Notes: generated by a model from the letters alone, not told the origin. Positions 33,618 to 45,793 are shown, counted from the stretch's first letter. The stretch is 64,000 nucleotides of DNA from Fagopyrum homotropicum (GCA_033239125.1 BSWB01000003.1:138794320-138858319); one strand, 5' to 3'. A program made the numbers and translations.

Positions 33618-36600
33618 TTATTCGAGTGCGGTAGGCGCAAACTCCTCAGTTTGGAGTTCCGGCATGTACTTCTTGAGTCGTTGGCCGTTCACCTTAAAAC
33701 TTCCGCTCGCTTCACCCCATACTTCAACTGCACCATGGGGAAAAATACGCTTAATTAGAAAAGGTCCGGTCCAACGGGATTTAAGCTTACCTGGAAAGAG
33801 GCGAAGTCTTGAATTGAAGAGGAGAACTTGATCTCCTTCTTTGAAGTCTTTTGGAATGATATGCTTATCATGCCAACGCTTTGCTCTTTCCTTGTAGATC
33901 TTAGCGTTTTCATAAGCATTCAAGCGGAGTTCATCCAGCTTATTGATGTCGAGGAGATGCTTCTCTCCCGCTTCCTTCATGCCGAAATTCAGCCACTTGA
34001 TAGCCCAAAACGCTTTGTGCTCCAATTCCACCGGCAAGTGACAAGACTTCCCATACACAAGGTTGTATGGTGTGGTTCCTATGGGAGTCTTGTACGCAGT
34101 CCGGTACGCCCATAATGCATCATCTAGCTTCAAGGACCAATCCTTCCTAGTCCTTGAAACTGTCTTCTCTAAGATTCCTTTGATCTCCCTATTTGAGATC
34201 TCAACTTGTCCACTTGTTTGTGGATGGTAAGGGGTAGCGATCTTGTGAGTAACCCCATACTTAGCTAGAAGAGCTTCAAAGCGACGGGCTATGAAGTGAG
34301 AACCTCCATCACTAATGATCGTCCTTGGCGTCCCAAATCGCGGGAAGATGGTCTTGTTGAAGAACTTAACCACCACCATGGCATCATTTGTGGGAGAGGC
34401 GATCGCTTCCACCCATCTAGAAACGTAGTCTACCGCCAATAGTATGTATTGGTTTCCACAAGAAGATGGGAATGGTCCCATGAAATCGACTCCCCAAACG
34501 TCGAAAATCTCCACCTCTTGGATGTTGTTGAGGGGCATCTCGTTCCTTCTAGAAATATTGCCTATTCTTTGACAAGCATCGCAGCAAGAAACAAAGGATT
34601 GCACATCTCTAAACAAAGTAGGCCAAAAGAATCCAGATTGTAATACCTTTGCGCTAGTTTTGTTCGAACTAGCGTGTCCTCCACAAGGTAGTGAATGACA
34701 ATGACGGATGACACTTTGCATCTCATCTTCCGGCACACATCGCCGAATGATGCCATCCGGACCTCTCTTAAAGAGGAGAGGCTCGTTCCAATAGTATTCC
34801 CGGACGTCCTTGAAGAACTTTTTCCTTTGTGCGTAGGATAGTCCGGGCGGTATCTCCTGGCAAACCAAATAGTTAACAAAATCAGCAAACCATGGTTCGT
34901 TACCTTTGGAGATCACGTCGATGTACTCCTCTATGATATATAGGTGTTCGTCCGGAAAGGAGTCATCAATGGGTAGATGGTCGTCCTCTAGATGTGTTAG
35001 ACGACTCAAATGATCCGCAACAGAATTTTCTGAACCTTTCTTGTCGCGGATCTCAAGATCGAATTCTTGTAGGAGAAGAATCCATCTAATCAGCCTTGGT
35101 TTCGCATCTTTCTTCGCAAGGAGGTACCGGATCGCAGCATGATCCGTGTAGACAATCACCTTTGCACCAACAAGATAAGAGCGAAACTTGTCAATAGCAT
35201 AGACAATGGCTAAAAACTCTTTCTCGGTAGTGGCGTAGTTGAGCTGCGCTTCATCTAGCGTCTTGCTAGCATAGTATATGGCATGGGTTCGCCCTTCCTT
35301 TCGTTGTCCAAGAACAGCTCCGATAGCTACGTCACTAGCGTCGCACATAATCTCAAAGGTTAGAGTCCAATCCGGAGGTTGGATAATAGGTGCTGAGATT
35401 AGAGCTTGCCGAATGGTGTTGAACGCATCTAAACATTCCTGCGAAAACTCAAAAACCGCATCCTTCATCAATAGATTAGTGAGAGGTTTCGATATCTTAG
35501 AAAAGTCTTTAATGAAACGTTTATAGAATCCAGCATGTCCTAGGAAACTTCTTATCCCTTTCACCGAAATTGGGGGAGGAAGTTTCTCTATGGTCTCTAT
35601 CTTAGCTTTGTCTACTTCTATCCCTCTACTAGAGACTAAGTGACCTAATACGATTCCTTCCTTAACCATGAATTGACACTTCTCCCAATTAAGAACTAGA
35701 TTAGTGTCTTCACACCTTTGCAAAACAAGAGAAAGGTTAGAAAGGCAATCGTTAAAAGAGGAACCGTATACGGAGAAGTCGTCCATGAAGACTTCCATGA
35801 TTTCCTCTACGTATTCGGAGAAGATGACCATCATGCACCGTTGGAAGGTGGTTGGGGCGTTGCAAAGCCCGAATGGCATTCTCCTATAAGCAAACGTACC
35901 CCACGTGCACGTGAATGTGGTCTTCTCCTGATCGTCCGGATGTATCGGAATCTGAAAGAAACCACTATAGCCGTCAAAGTAGCAAAAATGCGAATGTTAC
36001 GCTAACCTTTCAAGCATTTGATCAATGAATGGCAATGGAAAATGATCCTTTCGCGTTGTGTTGTTGAGCTTGCGGTAGTCTATGCACATCCGCCATCCAG
36101 TCACGGTTCGGGTAGGAATGAGTTCGTTGTTCTTGTTGGTGATGACCGTCATTCCTCCCTTCTTCGGAACTACTTGAACTGGACTCACCCACTTACTATC
36201 GGAGATAGGATAGATGATCCCTGCATCAAGAAGTTTAAGAATTTCCTTCTTGACAACCTCCTTCATGGTCGGATTCAACCGCCTTTGAGGTTGTCTCGAA
36301 GTTCTAAAGTCTTCCTCCATTAGTATCTTATGCATGCATAGGGAGGGTTTAATTCCTACTAAGTCCTCGATAGTATAGCCTATAGCCTTCCTATGTTTCC
36401 TAAGGACAATCATGAGCTGTTCATGTTCATCTATGCTTAGATCGGAACTAACAATAACCGGGAAGGTAGAATTAGATCCTAGAAAAGCGTACCTTAGATG
36501 AGTAGGAAGTGGTTTGAGTTCCATTGCTTTCGGAGCTTCCAACGATCCTTGAGAAGCATCCGATGTTTCCTTAGAAGTTTCCAAGGATGATGAGTGTGTT

Positions 36601-39515
36601 GGAGAAGAATCGGAAGAAGTCGAAGAAATGTCTCGATCACTCTTTTCCACGGCCAGAATTACGGGTGGATCTTGTCCTCCACGGCCGTGGTTTAGGGCGT
36701 GGAAGGGAAATACGGTTGTCACATCTTCTCCACGGCCGTATAATCCCCCGGAATGAGGCATGATTTTGGTTGTGGAATCCACGGTCGTGGAATACAGAGT
36801 ATGACCGTGGATTCTGATATTCTCAGCCTCATCGTGGAGTTTCTCAAACTCCTCTTCATGCATCTCTTCTTGTGCTTCTAAGACTTCAATTGCCTCATTG
36901 CACTCTTCATCTTCCCCTACATTGGTTAGACTCATAGTAATAACTTTTTGTAAAGGATCGTTAAAGAGAATCGCACTTACCTCCTCTCTAGACAACCCTT
37001 CTTCATCTTGGATATCGTAGATATCCTCATCAAAGATTGACTCCTTCACTAGAGTGGAAAGAACGAACTCTACTTTCTCTTCTCCTATGTCAAAAGCGAG
37101 TCTACCATTCTTGCAATCGACTATGCAGCCGGAAGTTGTAAGGAACGGTCTTCCGAGTATGATCGGGACCGGACTATCTGCAGGAATGTCAAGCACGACG
37201 AAATCAATGGGAACAAAGAATTTACCTAGCTTGACCGGGACGTCTTCTACAATACCGACGGGGCGAGTGATGGATCGATCCGCCATGTATAACATCATCT
37301 TCACCGGTTTAGGATCGCCTAAACCGATCTTCCTGCACAATGCAAGTGGTATGATGCTCACGCTTGCTCCTAAGTCACATAAAGCGTCATATGTGACATC
37401 TCCCACTCCAATGGGAATGCAAAATGACCCCGGATCCTTCAGCTTTGGGGGCATTTTCTCCTTCATGGTCTTGATGAGATCCGAAGAATCCGAACTCATC
37501 TTGACCTCACCGAAGTCTTCTAGCTTCCTCTTGTTGGAGAGGAGCTCCTTCAAGAACTTGCCATAAGCCGGCATACCTACAATAGCATCAATAAATGGTA
37601 TGTTAATATGCAGCTTACTCATGAGTTCTATGAACTTACCGAATTGCTTGTCTAGGCGCGCTCGCGCTCTAGATTGAGGGAATGGAAGGGGAGGTTTGTA
37701 AGCTGGAGGAGGAACGTAGACGTCTTCCTTCTCCTTGCCCTTCTCTACGGGGACTTCAACGAACGTAGGCTGCGGATCGGTGGTTGTCACTCCGCTCCTA
37801 GTTGTAATCGCCATCACCCTTCCCTTAGGGTTGTCCTCCGTCTTTCCTGGAAGCTTCCCTTGATTTCTAGGAACTTCCTCCGCGTGGTTGAACATTTGAT
37901 TTTCCAAAACCTTTTGAGCTTTGTCAACCTTAGAAACTTGATCATCAACCTTGATGAGGCGGTTCTCCAACCCTTGAAGCTTTCCCAAAATCGTTTCCAA
38001 TATGGGATCGGGCTTCTCCTTCCCCGTAGTGTTTCCTCCATTAGATGATTGCCCCTGGCTTTTCAAAGGAGTAGAGGAAGAGGAAGGTGGAGTTAGTGAA
38101 TTTGAGTTGGAAGGATAAGAGTTACCGGAATTTTGTTGATTGGAGCGCCAATTGTTGTTGTTTGAACCCCTATTGTTGTTCCAATCGTTGTTCCGGTTGT
38201 TGTTGTTTCCGTTCCAATTGTTATTCCGGTTATTGTTGTTGCCGCCATTGTTGTTGCCGCCATTTTTGTTGCCCAAATAACCAACATCCTTCCCTTGTTG
38301 CTTTGGGAAGTTGGTCTTGATAGCCTCCTTCAACTCCTTGATCTCATTGTTGAGGGAGAAAATCTGATTTTGAGCTTCGTGTGTGAGCTTTGCTCCTTGC
38401 TCCACACGATTTCCCTCCACTTTCCGGTGGGAATACTTCTCTATGACTCTTGCTTGCTTCTCAATGAAGTCCCAAGCGTCATCTTCTCTCATGTCCATGA
38501 ACGTTCCACATGAGAGGGATTGGAGGTTGAATTGCGTTCCCGCATCCAGCCCCTTGTAGTAAATCTCGAACAAGGCAAGTTTGGATATGCCATGATGAGG
38601 GCAATCCAAGAGCAAATCCTGAAACGTTTCCCAAGATTGAAACAAACTTTCGTTAGGTCTCATGGAGAAAGCATTAATCTTACCTCTAAGTTCCGCCGTT
38701 TTGGATGGCGGAAAGAATTTGGTGAGGAACTCCACGGAAAGGTCTTCCCACGTATCTAGTTTCCCACTAGGAAGAGCTTGGTACCAAGACAACGCTTTCC
38801 CCTTCAAGGAGAAGAAGAAAGGTTTAAGCTTATAGCTGTTGGTAGTAGCGCTCTTCGGTCTCATCGTCTCCATCATACACTCAAAGTTCTGCAAGTGTTG
38901 GTGTGGAGATTCAGCGCTTGTCCCACCAAATTGGTTTTGGCGAACAAGAGTAATGACTTGAGGGTTGAAGCTAAACCCTTGCACATCTTCAGCATCGAAA
39001 TTCACGCCCAAGCGGCGTGGTTGTTGTGTTGGATCCATCCGCTGGCCAAGAGTTCTTGGCTCTTCATCTACACGTTTGATCCTCGCATTCCTAGGTGGAA
39101 CGCGACGATTAGCAGCTCCCCGTGGATGGAAAGGATTCACATTGATCGTGGGATCAATCTCCTCTAGCGGTGGCATGGAAGAATCACTATCATCAACGGA
39201 TGAGTGACCTCTTCTTCTAGATCTTGATCCTTTCCTTGAGGTTTTCTTGCTTCCCTTATTCTTAAGGTCTCTCATTTCTACCCTCATTTGGAAGATCATG
39301 TCTTGTAGATTGTTAACTTGGGAATGATGGTGATCCATCTCATCCCGGCGGAGGGTCTCATTCCATTGGAGTTGAGCTTCCTTCTCCGCTAACTCCGCTT
39401 GAAGATCACGTTCGTGTTCTTCAGCCATCTTCTTTTCCTTGCGCTTTTGCCTTAAAGTTTTCTCTAGCTCTTGATCAAGAGGCAAGAGATCTTCGGTTTT
39501 CCTAGATCTGCGCAT
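33618..39515 (-). pseudogene. gag-pol: Element D gag-pol polyprotein, 1965 codons with a single nonsense codon
   Basis: One frame encodes: coiled coil (residues 15-95), Retrotrans_gag core (about 215-330), Asn-rich tract in place of a zinc knuckle (415-460), retropepsin DLGASVSIIP (Asp714), linker with HGRG-type peptides (about 900-950), RT from about 1070 with WRMCIDYRKLNN and catalytic FMDDFSVYG (Asp1245/1246), RNase H (CDASD, YTDHA, ADHLSR), integrase HHCC finger, and DDE residues near 1677, 1736 and 1772. The only lesion is TAA at 35994-35996, where B has a Gln codon (CAA), in LERLAQHSHF. Gag and pol share a frame without a stop or frameshift between them. The PBS is 80 bases upstream of the ATG. 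Confidence 0.95.
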
Positions 39516-39593
39516 GCACTCAAAGTAATATCAAATAACGAGAGCTAGCTCCCAAGCTTGACAACCGGCTACCGAAATTGGCCGAAACCAAAT

Positions 39594-39610
39594 CCCCGGC
39601 AACGGCGCCA
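39594..39610 (-). other. Primer-binding site of element D (tRNA-Asp)
   Basis: Minus strand TGGCGCCGTTGCCGGGG, separated from the LTR end by AGTTTT. It is complementary to the 3' end of plant tRNA-Asp including CCA, the usual Athila primer. Confidence 0.92.
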
Positions 39611-39616
39611 AAAACT

Positions 39617-41356
39617 TGTTCGCCCCTAAAGGTGTGTGCAAATAAGTCTTAAATTTATAAAACTAGAATCAAGCAAGCGAACCCGCAGTGTACGGATCGA
39701 CGTAGTTAAGCAAGAATTCCAGAGTATCGAACACAGGGATTTGGGTGGGAACAAATTCAATAGCAGATTATCAAGTGAGTAAATATGAGAGTTTTGCAAA
39801 TATTGGGAAACAACAATCCTAAGGATCCAAGTATCAAGCTCTGGCAATCGATTCAAGATATACTAATGACATAAAGACAGAGTTGAGATATGCGAAGGTA
39901 TGCTAATGTAAGGTAATCGTACGGTGAAGTTCCAAAAACCTTATATGGCTCACCTACAAGACACTCCCTATACAGGTTGTTGAGGCTCAATATAGGAAGG
40001 TTCTAAAAGCAAGAATTAATGTCAAATACCCATACTTATAGTCCAAAGATCAAGACTAACTTAGCCGATTACGGTTATGACACTCACAATCGAGGTAGAG
40101 GTTGTTGAGGCTTCACTACCACCTAGAAAAGACAAGTCTAGACTAAATTAAAGCAAATCTTTAACTTTGGATTAAAGTAAAAGCAGGTTCGTAAACTTAA
40201 GGGAAATTACGGTTGGATCTTGAGATTCCACGGTCGTGGAACTCAAGAACAAACCGTGATTTAGGGTTCGTTAACGATTCTCTCTAACTCTCAGGGTCTA
40301 ATTTGTTTACGATCAATCTATCATCATCTAAGCCACAACTATCAACCCTTCACCTTAGAATTGTTAAGGGTTTTTAGCCAATAACCGTCATGTTGATATC
40401 AATTCAAGGATTAAAAGATAGAAAGATGAAAACTTCCGAAAACTTTCAATAAACTTCAACCCAATCTTAAAGTCACAACCAAGAACAAGTATTACCAATG
40501 AATTCAGAATAAAGTAAACAATCACAATCTTAGGAAAGAAAGGGAAACGGGATGTCAATCCGTTTTCCAAATCGAACCTAAACAAGAAGAGAGGTCTTCT
40601 TGCAACAATCTTCCAAAAGCTTCGATCTTCCGCCAATCTGGAGATCTCAACAGCAATCTCCCCCAAAAGTGCGAGATTAGGGCAAATCTCAACACGAACT
40701 TCGATCTCCAACGAGATGTCAATTACTTCCAAGCGGAGATGATTACCCTAAGCGAGGATGTAAGCCGTCCTATGCGTCGATGACGGAATCTTGCTTCGTC
40801 CGTCTTTTTATAGGGCAGATAAAATATCTGCCCGGCCCAACCTTCAAAAGATCGTGGCTTCAAAGTGTGGCGAAAAAGATCGCCAAGATCACGGTCGTGG
40901 AAGTTTTCACGACCGTAATTTAGAGCGTGGAATGTGTCACGGTTTGAACCATATGTTCCACGGCCGTAATATCCTCTGGAATGAACTACGTTTCCTGGCT
41001 ATGGTTCCACGGCCGTGGAACAGATCGTGGTTTGTAGTATGGTCGTATTTTAGAGCGTGGTTTAGGGCAAGAACGTGATTCTTCCCTAGCCTCGTGTATT
41101 ACTCAAGCTGGACTCCAATTTGCTCCTAAGAATGTCCTTAATCCATGGACATACTCAATCAACTCTTCTTTACTCGATTTTGTTCGGAAAAGACTCTCGA
41201 TTACCTATAATCAACACAAAGCTAGTGTAGACATCCATATCGACAATATAGGCAATACTAGCTCACATATGCAACGATGCTCAATCAAAGACTATCAATA
41301 TGAATCAAATGCGTTTAGAAAACGTGCCTAAAATATCACAATATTTCATGCTAACA
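39617..41356 (-). repeat. 5' LTR of element D (1740 bp)
   Basis: Minus strand TGTTAGCATG...GGGGCGAACA. TATA box TATAAAAAG at 40804-40812. Palindrome motif clusters at 40890-41080 and 40205-40265. Confidence 0.95.
40804..40812 (-). promoter_or_regulatory. LTR TATA box, element D
   Basis: TATAAAAAG after GCCC on the minus strand. Being in the 5' LTR, this is the likely promoter of the full-length element RNA. Confidence 0.65.
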
Positions 41357-41959
41357 GCGATCACCACCCGTTATCATACACTTGGGCCAATTATTACATT
41401 AAACGTGTCCACACCCTAATCCGGTTAATAGTTATGTCATAACAATCAAAACAAAAACACACACCACCGGCACGTCACAACTCATATGTCAAAACTAGGT
41501 AAGTAAGTCTGGGGACTTACCTCGTCTCCAAGCTAACAATAATAAACGACCACAACTCCCCGAAGGAAAAAAATCACAGCCTGATCCATAAGAGACACAC
41601 ATCAACACACTCTCATACAAACGAACTCAAGGACTTCTACTTAACAACCGAACACAAGACCTAACATCATAGCTAGAAACGCTCCTAGCTAGGCTCTAAG
41701 AGAAGCAACAAAAGCCCGTAACCTAAAATAAGGCTAAACACCACCCCCAAGCTGGACTAAGGTCACAAGCTAGGAGAGATCATAAGGTCATCACATACAC
41801 ATGATCAACAACGAATCCAACGAGTTCTAAGGGCACCTAGGTTCCCAACCACTAGATGGCATTCTCATCTATCCTAGGTCGACCCTAAGCATGGTACTAC
41901 CATGTATCAACCTCTAAAAAAAGGAAGGAACAAAGAAGGAAGAAGGAGAGAAACCTACT
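41357..41959. repeat. Right flank of the element D insertion site
   Basis: Starts GCGAT (target duplication) and continues with ACCCGTTATCATACACTTGG, also found near 62045-62070. It is the other half of the repeat begun at 27900. No gene is seen. Confidence 0.55.
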
Positions 41960-42733
41960 GTCGAAGAAACGCAGCCGCAGAGTCAAGCTGGCGCCCTTGC
42001 GAAACCCAGTCACCGCCCCAGCGGTCTCATGGCGCCGCCCCTGCGGTGGATTGAGTCGCCCCTACGGTGGCCTTGAACCGCCTCTGCGCCTCTGATAATT
42101 CGCCCCCGCAATTTAAGCATTCAATAGAACATCGTATTCTTCGTCTTTGAGTGTGGTTCTTGGGCTCCATTGTCCTCCTCTTCTTGTTGAGTCTTCTCCA
42201 ACCACCAACCACTGATCTTAGACTCCTCTCCATGACCTAAATGTGCTAAGAGAACATCCATGCAAGGATTTAAGGAAAAAGCTTCCTCAAGAGCTTCGTC
42301 CATGGCAATGGATGAAGGTGGGGAGAAGAAAGGATAAACAACAAAGGAGGAGAAGAGAGGAGGAGGAAGAATCTTACCAAGCTGGATCTTGAATCTCTTC
42401 TTTTGCAGTTCACACCCAAGAAAACCAAGAGAGGAGATGAAATGAAGCACAAGAGAGAAATGGGAGAGGAAGAGAAGCATGAAATGAAAAGTGAGGAGAG
42501 AGGGAAGACTTTGGCTAAAAATGGTGGGAGGGAAAACATGGGGTCAGGTGACCTCTTGTCACCTCAGCTAGGAACGAGGGGTCTGAAAGCGAAAAGGGTA
42601 AAACGAAGAGTCGGTACAAGATTTTAAAATAAATCTCGACACTCTGCACCCCGTGCCTACGGGAAAACTGAGCCGTGCACGCAGAAAGATCGATAAACCT
42701 CTCGACGACAAGCAAAAAAATTCCGGATGTTAC
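41960..42733. repeat. GC-rich repeat G, copy 1
   Basis: About 770 bases with CGCCCCTGCGG-type motifs, ending GGATGTTACA. It is similar along its length to 50436-51195. TGTTACA/TGTAACA at the boundary suggests an LTR end, but no primer site follows, so the class is uncertain. Confidence 0.6.
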
Positions 42734-43180
42734 ATGAGTAGTTTAAAATAAAATACTGAGATCGATATACCGGTACTCTCAGATTCAGATCGGACATTTA
42801 TAAAATAATCGAAACCATTAGTTTAAAATTAATTTTCATTAGTTAGTATTTAAAAGAAAATGAAATGAATAGAAAAGAAACCCGATACCTCCAATCCTTC
42901 GATGTTTGCTTCTTCGTTGTTTTTCTGCTCTTCGCTAAGGAGGTGCTCGAAATTTGGTTTTATTTCTAGTTTTTCTATTCGAAATAGATGGTACTCTTGC
43001 TCGATTTTGAGGTTCAGCATCCGAGTTTAAACATATTAATTTTTGTCATATATATATAAGTTATTGTTTTGAAATTGATTTCTCTACACTGGTTCTTGCG
43101 ATTTCTCATTCTAACATATTCTTGTGATTTTTGATTTTGTTATGGTTAATTATTTTTCCCTATTTTTTATAATAGGACTA
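42734..43180. repeat. Dispersed repeat R, copy after G
   Basis: Matches 51196-51640: AAAATACTGAGATCGATATA, the GAAACCCGATACCTCCAATC segment, then GAGGTGCTCGAAATTTGG. It ends at CCTATTTTTTATAATAGG without the LINE part. Confidence 0.65.
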
Positions 43181-43473
43181 AAAGAAAGAACTGCGAAAAC
43201 GAAATTAAATTTAACTAATTTTGAATTTGGGGTCCGAAGGTGAAATTGAGTTTAAGTATTCCACACTTGAGATTAATTATGAGTAATGCTAATCGCCGCG
43301 GACGGAAAACACCAAGAAGGCGAAGCATGCGGGCTGCGCATGCACCAGGATTGGGGTGCATGCGCAACTCGCATGCGTCCGAGCCCTTGGTGCATGCGGT
43401 TCATCAAGCGCAAGCACCTGGGGCGCAAGACAATTACATATTATTTTGGTTAAAGGATTTAAGTATCAACAAA

Positions 43474-43580
43474 TTCGTTGTCGTCCAGCGGTTAAGATAT
43501 CTAGCTTTCACCCAGGAGATCCAGATTCGACTCTCGGTAACGCATACCCGTGTTTGATTCCCGACAACGGAGATTTTTAT
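43474..43580 (+). pseudogene. tRNA-Glu(TTC)-derived pseudogene with a second T-arm
   Basis: TTCGTTGTCGTCCAGCGGTT begins a 72-base match to plant tRNA-Glu, with anticodon loop CTTTCAC (anticodon TTC) and T-arm GATTCGACTCTC. Stems carry mismatches (for example TCTAG against CCAGG). A second T-arm and acceptor end, GTTTGATTCCCGACAACGGA, follows at about 43552-43572 and then ATTTTTAT. The second acceptor strand CAACGGA pairs better with TTCGTTG than the first. It is most likely a decayed tRNA gene or a tRNA-derived SINE head. Confidence 0.75.
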
Positions 43581-44433
43581 ATTTGCTTTTTATAATTTGT
43601 TATAATAAAATGAGAGTGTATGCGCCCCAAGCCCTCGGCGCATGCGGACTCTACCTTTGTGAGGCGTTTGTCCGCCGTAATAGTAAGTTTGTTAATTAAA
43701 CAAAGACGGGCATGTTAGATTTGGTTTATCAAATTTAACCGAACCGAGTGATTTTGGTCTAAACCTAACCGACAACCGATAATTTAGGTTCGGTTTTAGG
43801 TTTGCATATTTTAGAAAATAGGTTTAAGTTTGGTTATTGAGTAATAACCGCAAACCGATGATTTAAACCGAAAAATCAACTTTTAATTAATTAATTTTTT
43901 AAAAGAGAAGACATACTCATATTTGTTATCTTTATCAGAATAAATGAGAAGGACTACATTTGTACTTTATATTGTACTTTTTTTTTAATAGTATTTAAAT
44001 GTTTGTACAAACCTAATCCGAAACCTTCTAATAGGTATGACTTTTGGTTCTATTATTACTAATTTTTGGTTTTAGGTTCAAGACGAAATCAAACTTACTT
44101 TTATAGGTTCAGTTATCTGTTCAATTTTTAGAAAAATTGATTTTAGGTTCTATTTAATTTATCGCGGTTCGGTTCGATTTTAGACTTCGCACGCACAATC
44201 CTAATTTAACATTTTATTTATGTTGTTAAATTTGATTAATTAAGTATTACAATTTTTAGTAAGTACGAGTAAAGTTAACTAATTATATATTCAAATCAAT
44301 AAAGTTAACTAATTATACATATCAGTAAAGTTAATCAACATTCAGTAATAAGATAAATGAAAAAAATAAAAAAAATTAAGAATTGCTTTGCATTACCACT
44401 GTCGTTAACATTAAAATTAAAATTCATGAAACA
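43581..44433. other. AT-rich spacer, possible MITE around 43740-44210
   Basis: Contains inverted CCGAACCGA / GGTTCGGTT stretches near 43740-43800 and 44160-44180 that could be arms of a small inverted-repeat element; exact ends were not found. GCATGC-rich sequence lies before it (43325-43400, 43620-43650). No gene is seen. Confidence 0.35.
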
Positions 44434-44568
44434 TGATGACATGAATTATGACCTATTTTTAGGCATGTATTTATATAGATTTTCCCTTTATTTTGCATGC
44501 ATAGACATACATTCATGGCATTTATGGTTATATATTAAGACTTTGACGCACACCCTTTTGAGCGAACA
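44434..44568 (+). repeat. 5' LTR of element E, internally deleted (135 bp)
   Basis: The first about 115 bases match the 3' LTR start through TGGCATTTATGGTTATAT, then about 20 bases match its end (GAGCGAACA). About 1.48 kb, including any promoter, is missing. The copy is therefore unlikely to be transcribed from its own LTR. Confidence 0.9.
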
Positions 44569-44574
44569 AGTTTT

Positions 44575-44591
44575 TGGCGCCGTTGCCGGGG
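44575..44591 (+). other. Primer-binding site of element E (tRNA-Asp)
   Basis: TGGCGCCGTTGCCGGGG, identical to the primer site of B (outer copy) and D. Confidence 0.92.
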
Positions 44592-44693
44592 ATTTGGTCT
44601 AGACCAATTTCGGTTTTTGGTTGTCTGGCTTGGGAGCTTTTGTTTTTGCTTTTAATCTTTTCAGTATGAGTTTTTGAGTTTTTAGGTTCACCA

Positions 44694-45746
44694 ATGGCCG
44701 CATGTAGCTATAAACCTGCATTTGATCCAGCATGGTTTGCATGGCAAGGTGCTAGGGCGGACCATTATGAATACTTGGAAGAGAAATACGCCTTTCATTG
44801 GTTCGACAGTGAAAGAGAAAGAGATGAAGTTATTGAGGATGAGCTTGCTTATTGGGATGAGCTCAATCCCCCTCATAACTTTTATGAGCAACCTCCTCAA
44901 GTGCAGCCTCCACAAGAACCATCCAAGGATGGGACACAGACGATGCTGGAAAAGATGTTAAAAGTGTTGGACAAGATGGAAGACAAAATAAAGGCTATTT
45001 CTGAAGCTCAAAAATCCTTGGAAAATCATTTATCCTGCGAGGAAGAATTCCAAGTCTTAAGCCTTCCTCCTATTGAGCTTGAAACCCCTCTTGAAGTCCT
45101 CATTGAAGAAGAGGAAGAAGTGGAGAACCTTAGCCAAATTACTGAAACGGTGGCCAAGGTTGAAGAGGATCCGGCTGAGTTGGGAGATATTTCATGTGTG
45201 GATCATCATTCGAACATGAAACTTGTCCCAAGCCTTGATGAACTTTACAAGGTACATTCTCTTACTTCTTTTGAAATTCCTATTAAAATTTCAAATTTTT
45301 TTAGGAATGCACTGGAGAGTTGGAGGTCTCTTCCAAAAGAACCTCCTAAGGTGAAGATGAAACCTCCATTAAAACTGCTGGAAGTAGATGCTCCTTGGAC
45401 TACAAGGAGTGGAGTTAGCAAGCACTTCACCGTTAAGGCGATGAAGTGTCTTTTGTTCAAGTATGGGGTCATTCACATGACGAACACCATACATCATCCC
45501 CAATCTAGAGATGGGGAAGCTAGGAGGATTCTCGAGAAACTGATTTCTCGATCCAGGAAAGGATGGGACGCAAGGCTGAATAATGTCCCATTACAGCATA
45601 GGAAAGCTAGGAGAATCCCGGTGAGAATCAAACCGTACAAGCTTGTACGTGGGAGATCTTACCATTTGCCGGTGAAATTAGGAACCTTTTTTGTGGAATT
45701 AATTGATGAGTTTGATGAGAAATCCAAGATGTTCAAGGTAAATTGA
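44694..45746 (+). CDS. Chimeric ORF of element E with integrase remnant (350 codons)
   Basis: The first about 240 residues (MAACSYKPAFDPAWFAWQG, YEYLEEKYAFHWFDSERERD) are acidic, with a predicted helix around LEKMLKVLDKMEDKIKAI, and do not resemble gag of B or D. Residues from about 245 align with the integrase of A-D: KYGVIHMTNTIHHPQS matches KYGVTHKIATPYHPQT, and YKLVRGRSYHLPVKLG matches YNLVYGKSCHLPVELE. The catalytic Asp residues are lost (SGVSKHF in place of SDGGSHF). The frame is open for its full length despite this. It may be a structural or accessory protein, or its open frame may be chance in a young copy. Confidence 0.7.
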   Translation: MAACSYKPAFDPAWFAWQGARADHYEYLEEKYAFHWFDSERERDEVIEDELAYWDELNPPHNFYEQPPQVQPPQEPSKDGTQTMLEKMLKVLDKMEDKIKAISEAQKSLENHLSCEEEFQVLSLPPIELETPLEVLIEEEEEVENLSQITETVAKVEEDPAELGDISCVDHHSNMKLVPSLDELYKVHSLTSFEIPIKISNFFRNALESWRSLPKEPPKVKMKPPLKLLEVDAPWTTRSGVSKHFTVKAMKCLLFKYGVIHMTNTIHHPQSRDGEARRILEKLISRSRKGWDARLNNVPLQHRKARRIPVRIKPYKLVRGRSYHLPVKLGTFFVELIDEFDEKSKMFKVN

Positions 45747-45793
45747 GTCATCTATGGAGATAGGTCCAGCTAGCGACGTTAAACCAAGCGCTT

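Larger units (their letters stand above)
28134..41356 (-). mobile_element. Element D: complete Athila-type LTR retrotransposon (13.2 kb)
   Basis: Two LTRs (28134-29874 and 39617-41356) bound an internal region with tRNA-Asp primer site, gag-pol, hairpin, leader, env-like gene and two purine tracts, all read on the minus strand. The 5-base direct repeat GCGAT lies at 28129-28133 and 41357-41361. The LTRs differ at about 18 positions by eye in about 1740 bases (about 1%), so insertion was recent. Lesions seen: one nonsense codon in RT, and one frameshift and one nonsense codon in the env-like gene. Confidence 0.96.

Noticed and set aside
43474..43545. Functional tRNA-Glu gene
   Set aside because: Mismatches in the acceptor and anticodon stems and a second T-arm make it a pseudogene.
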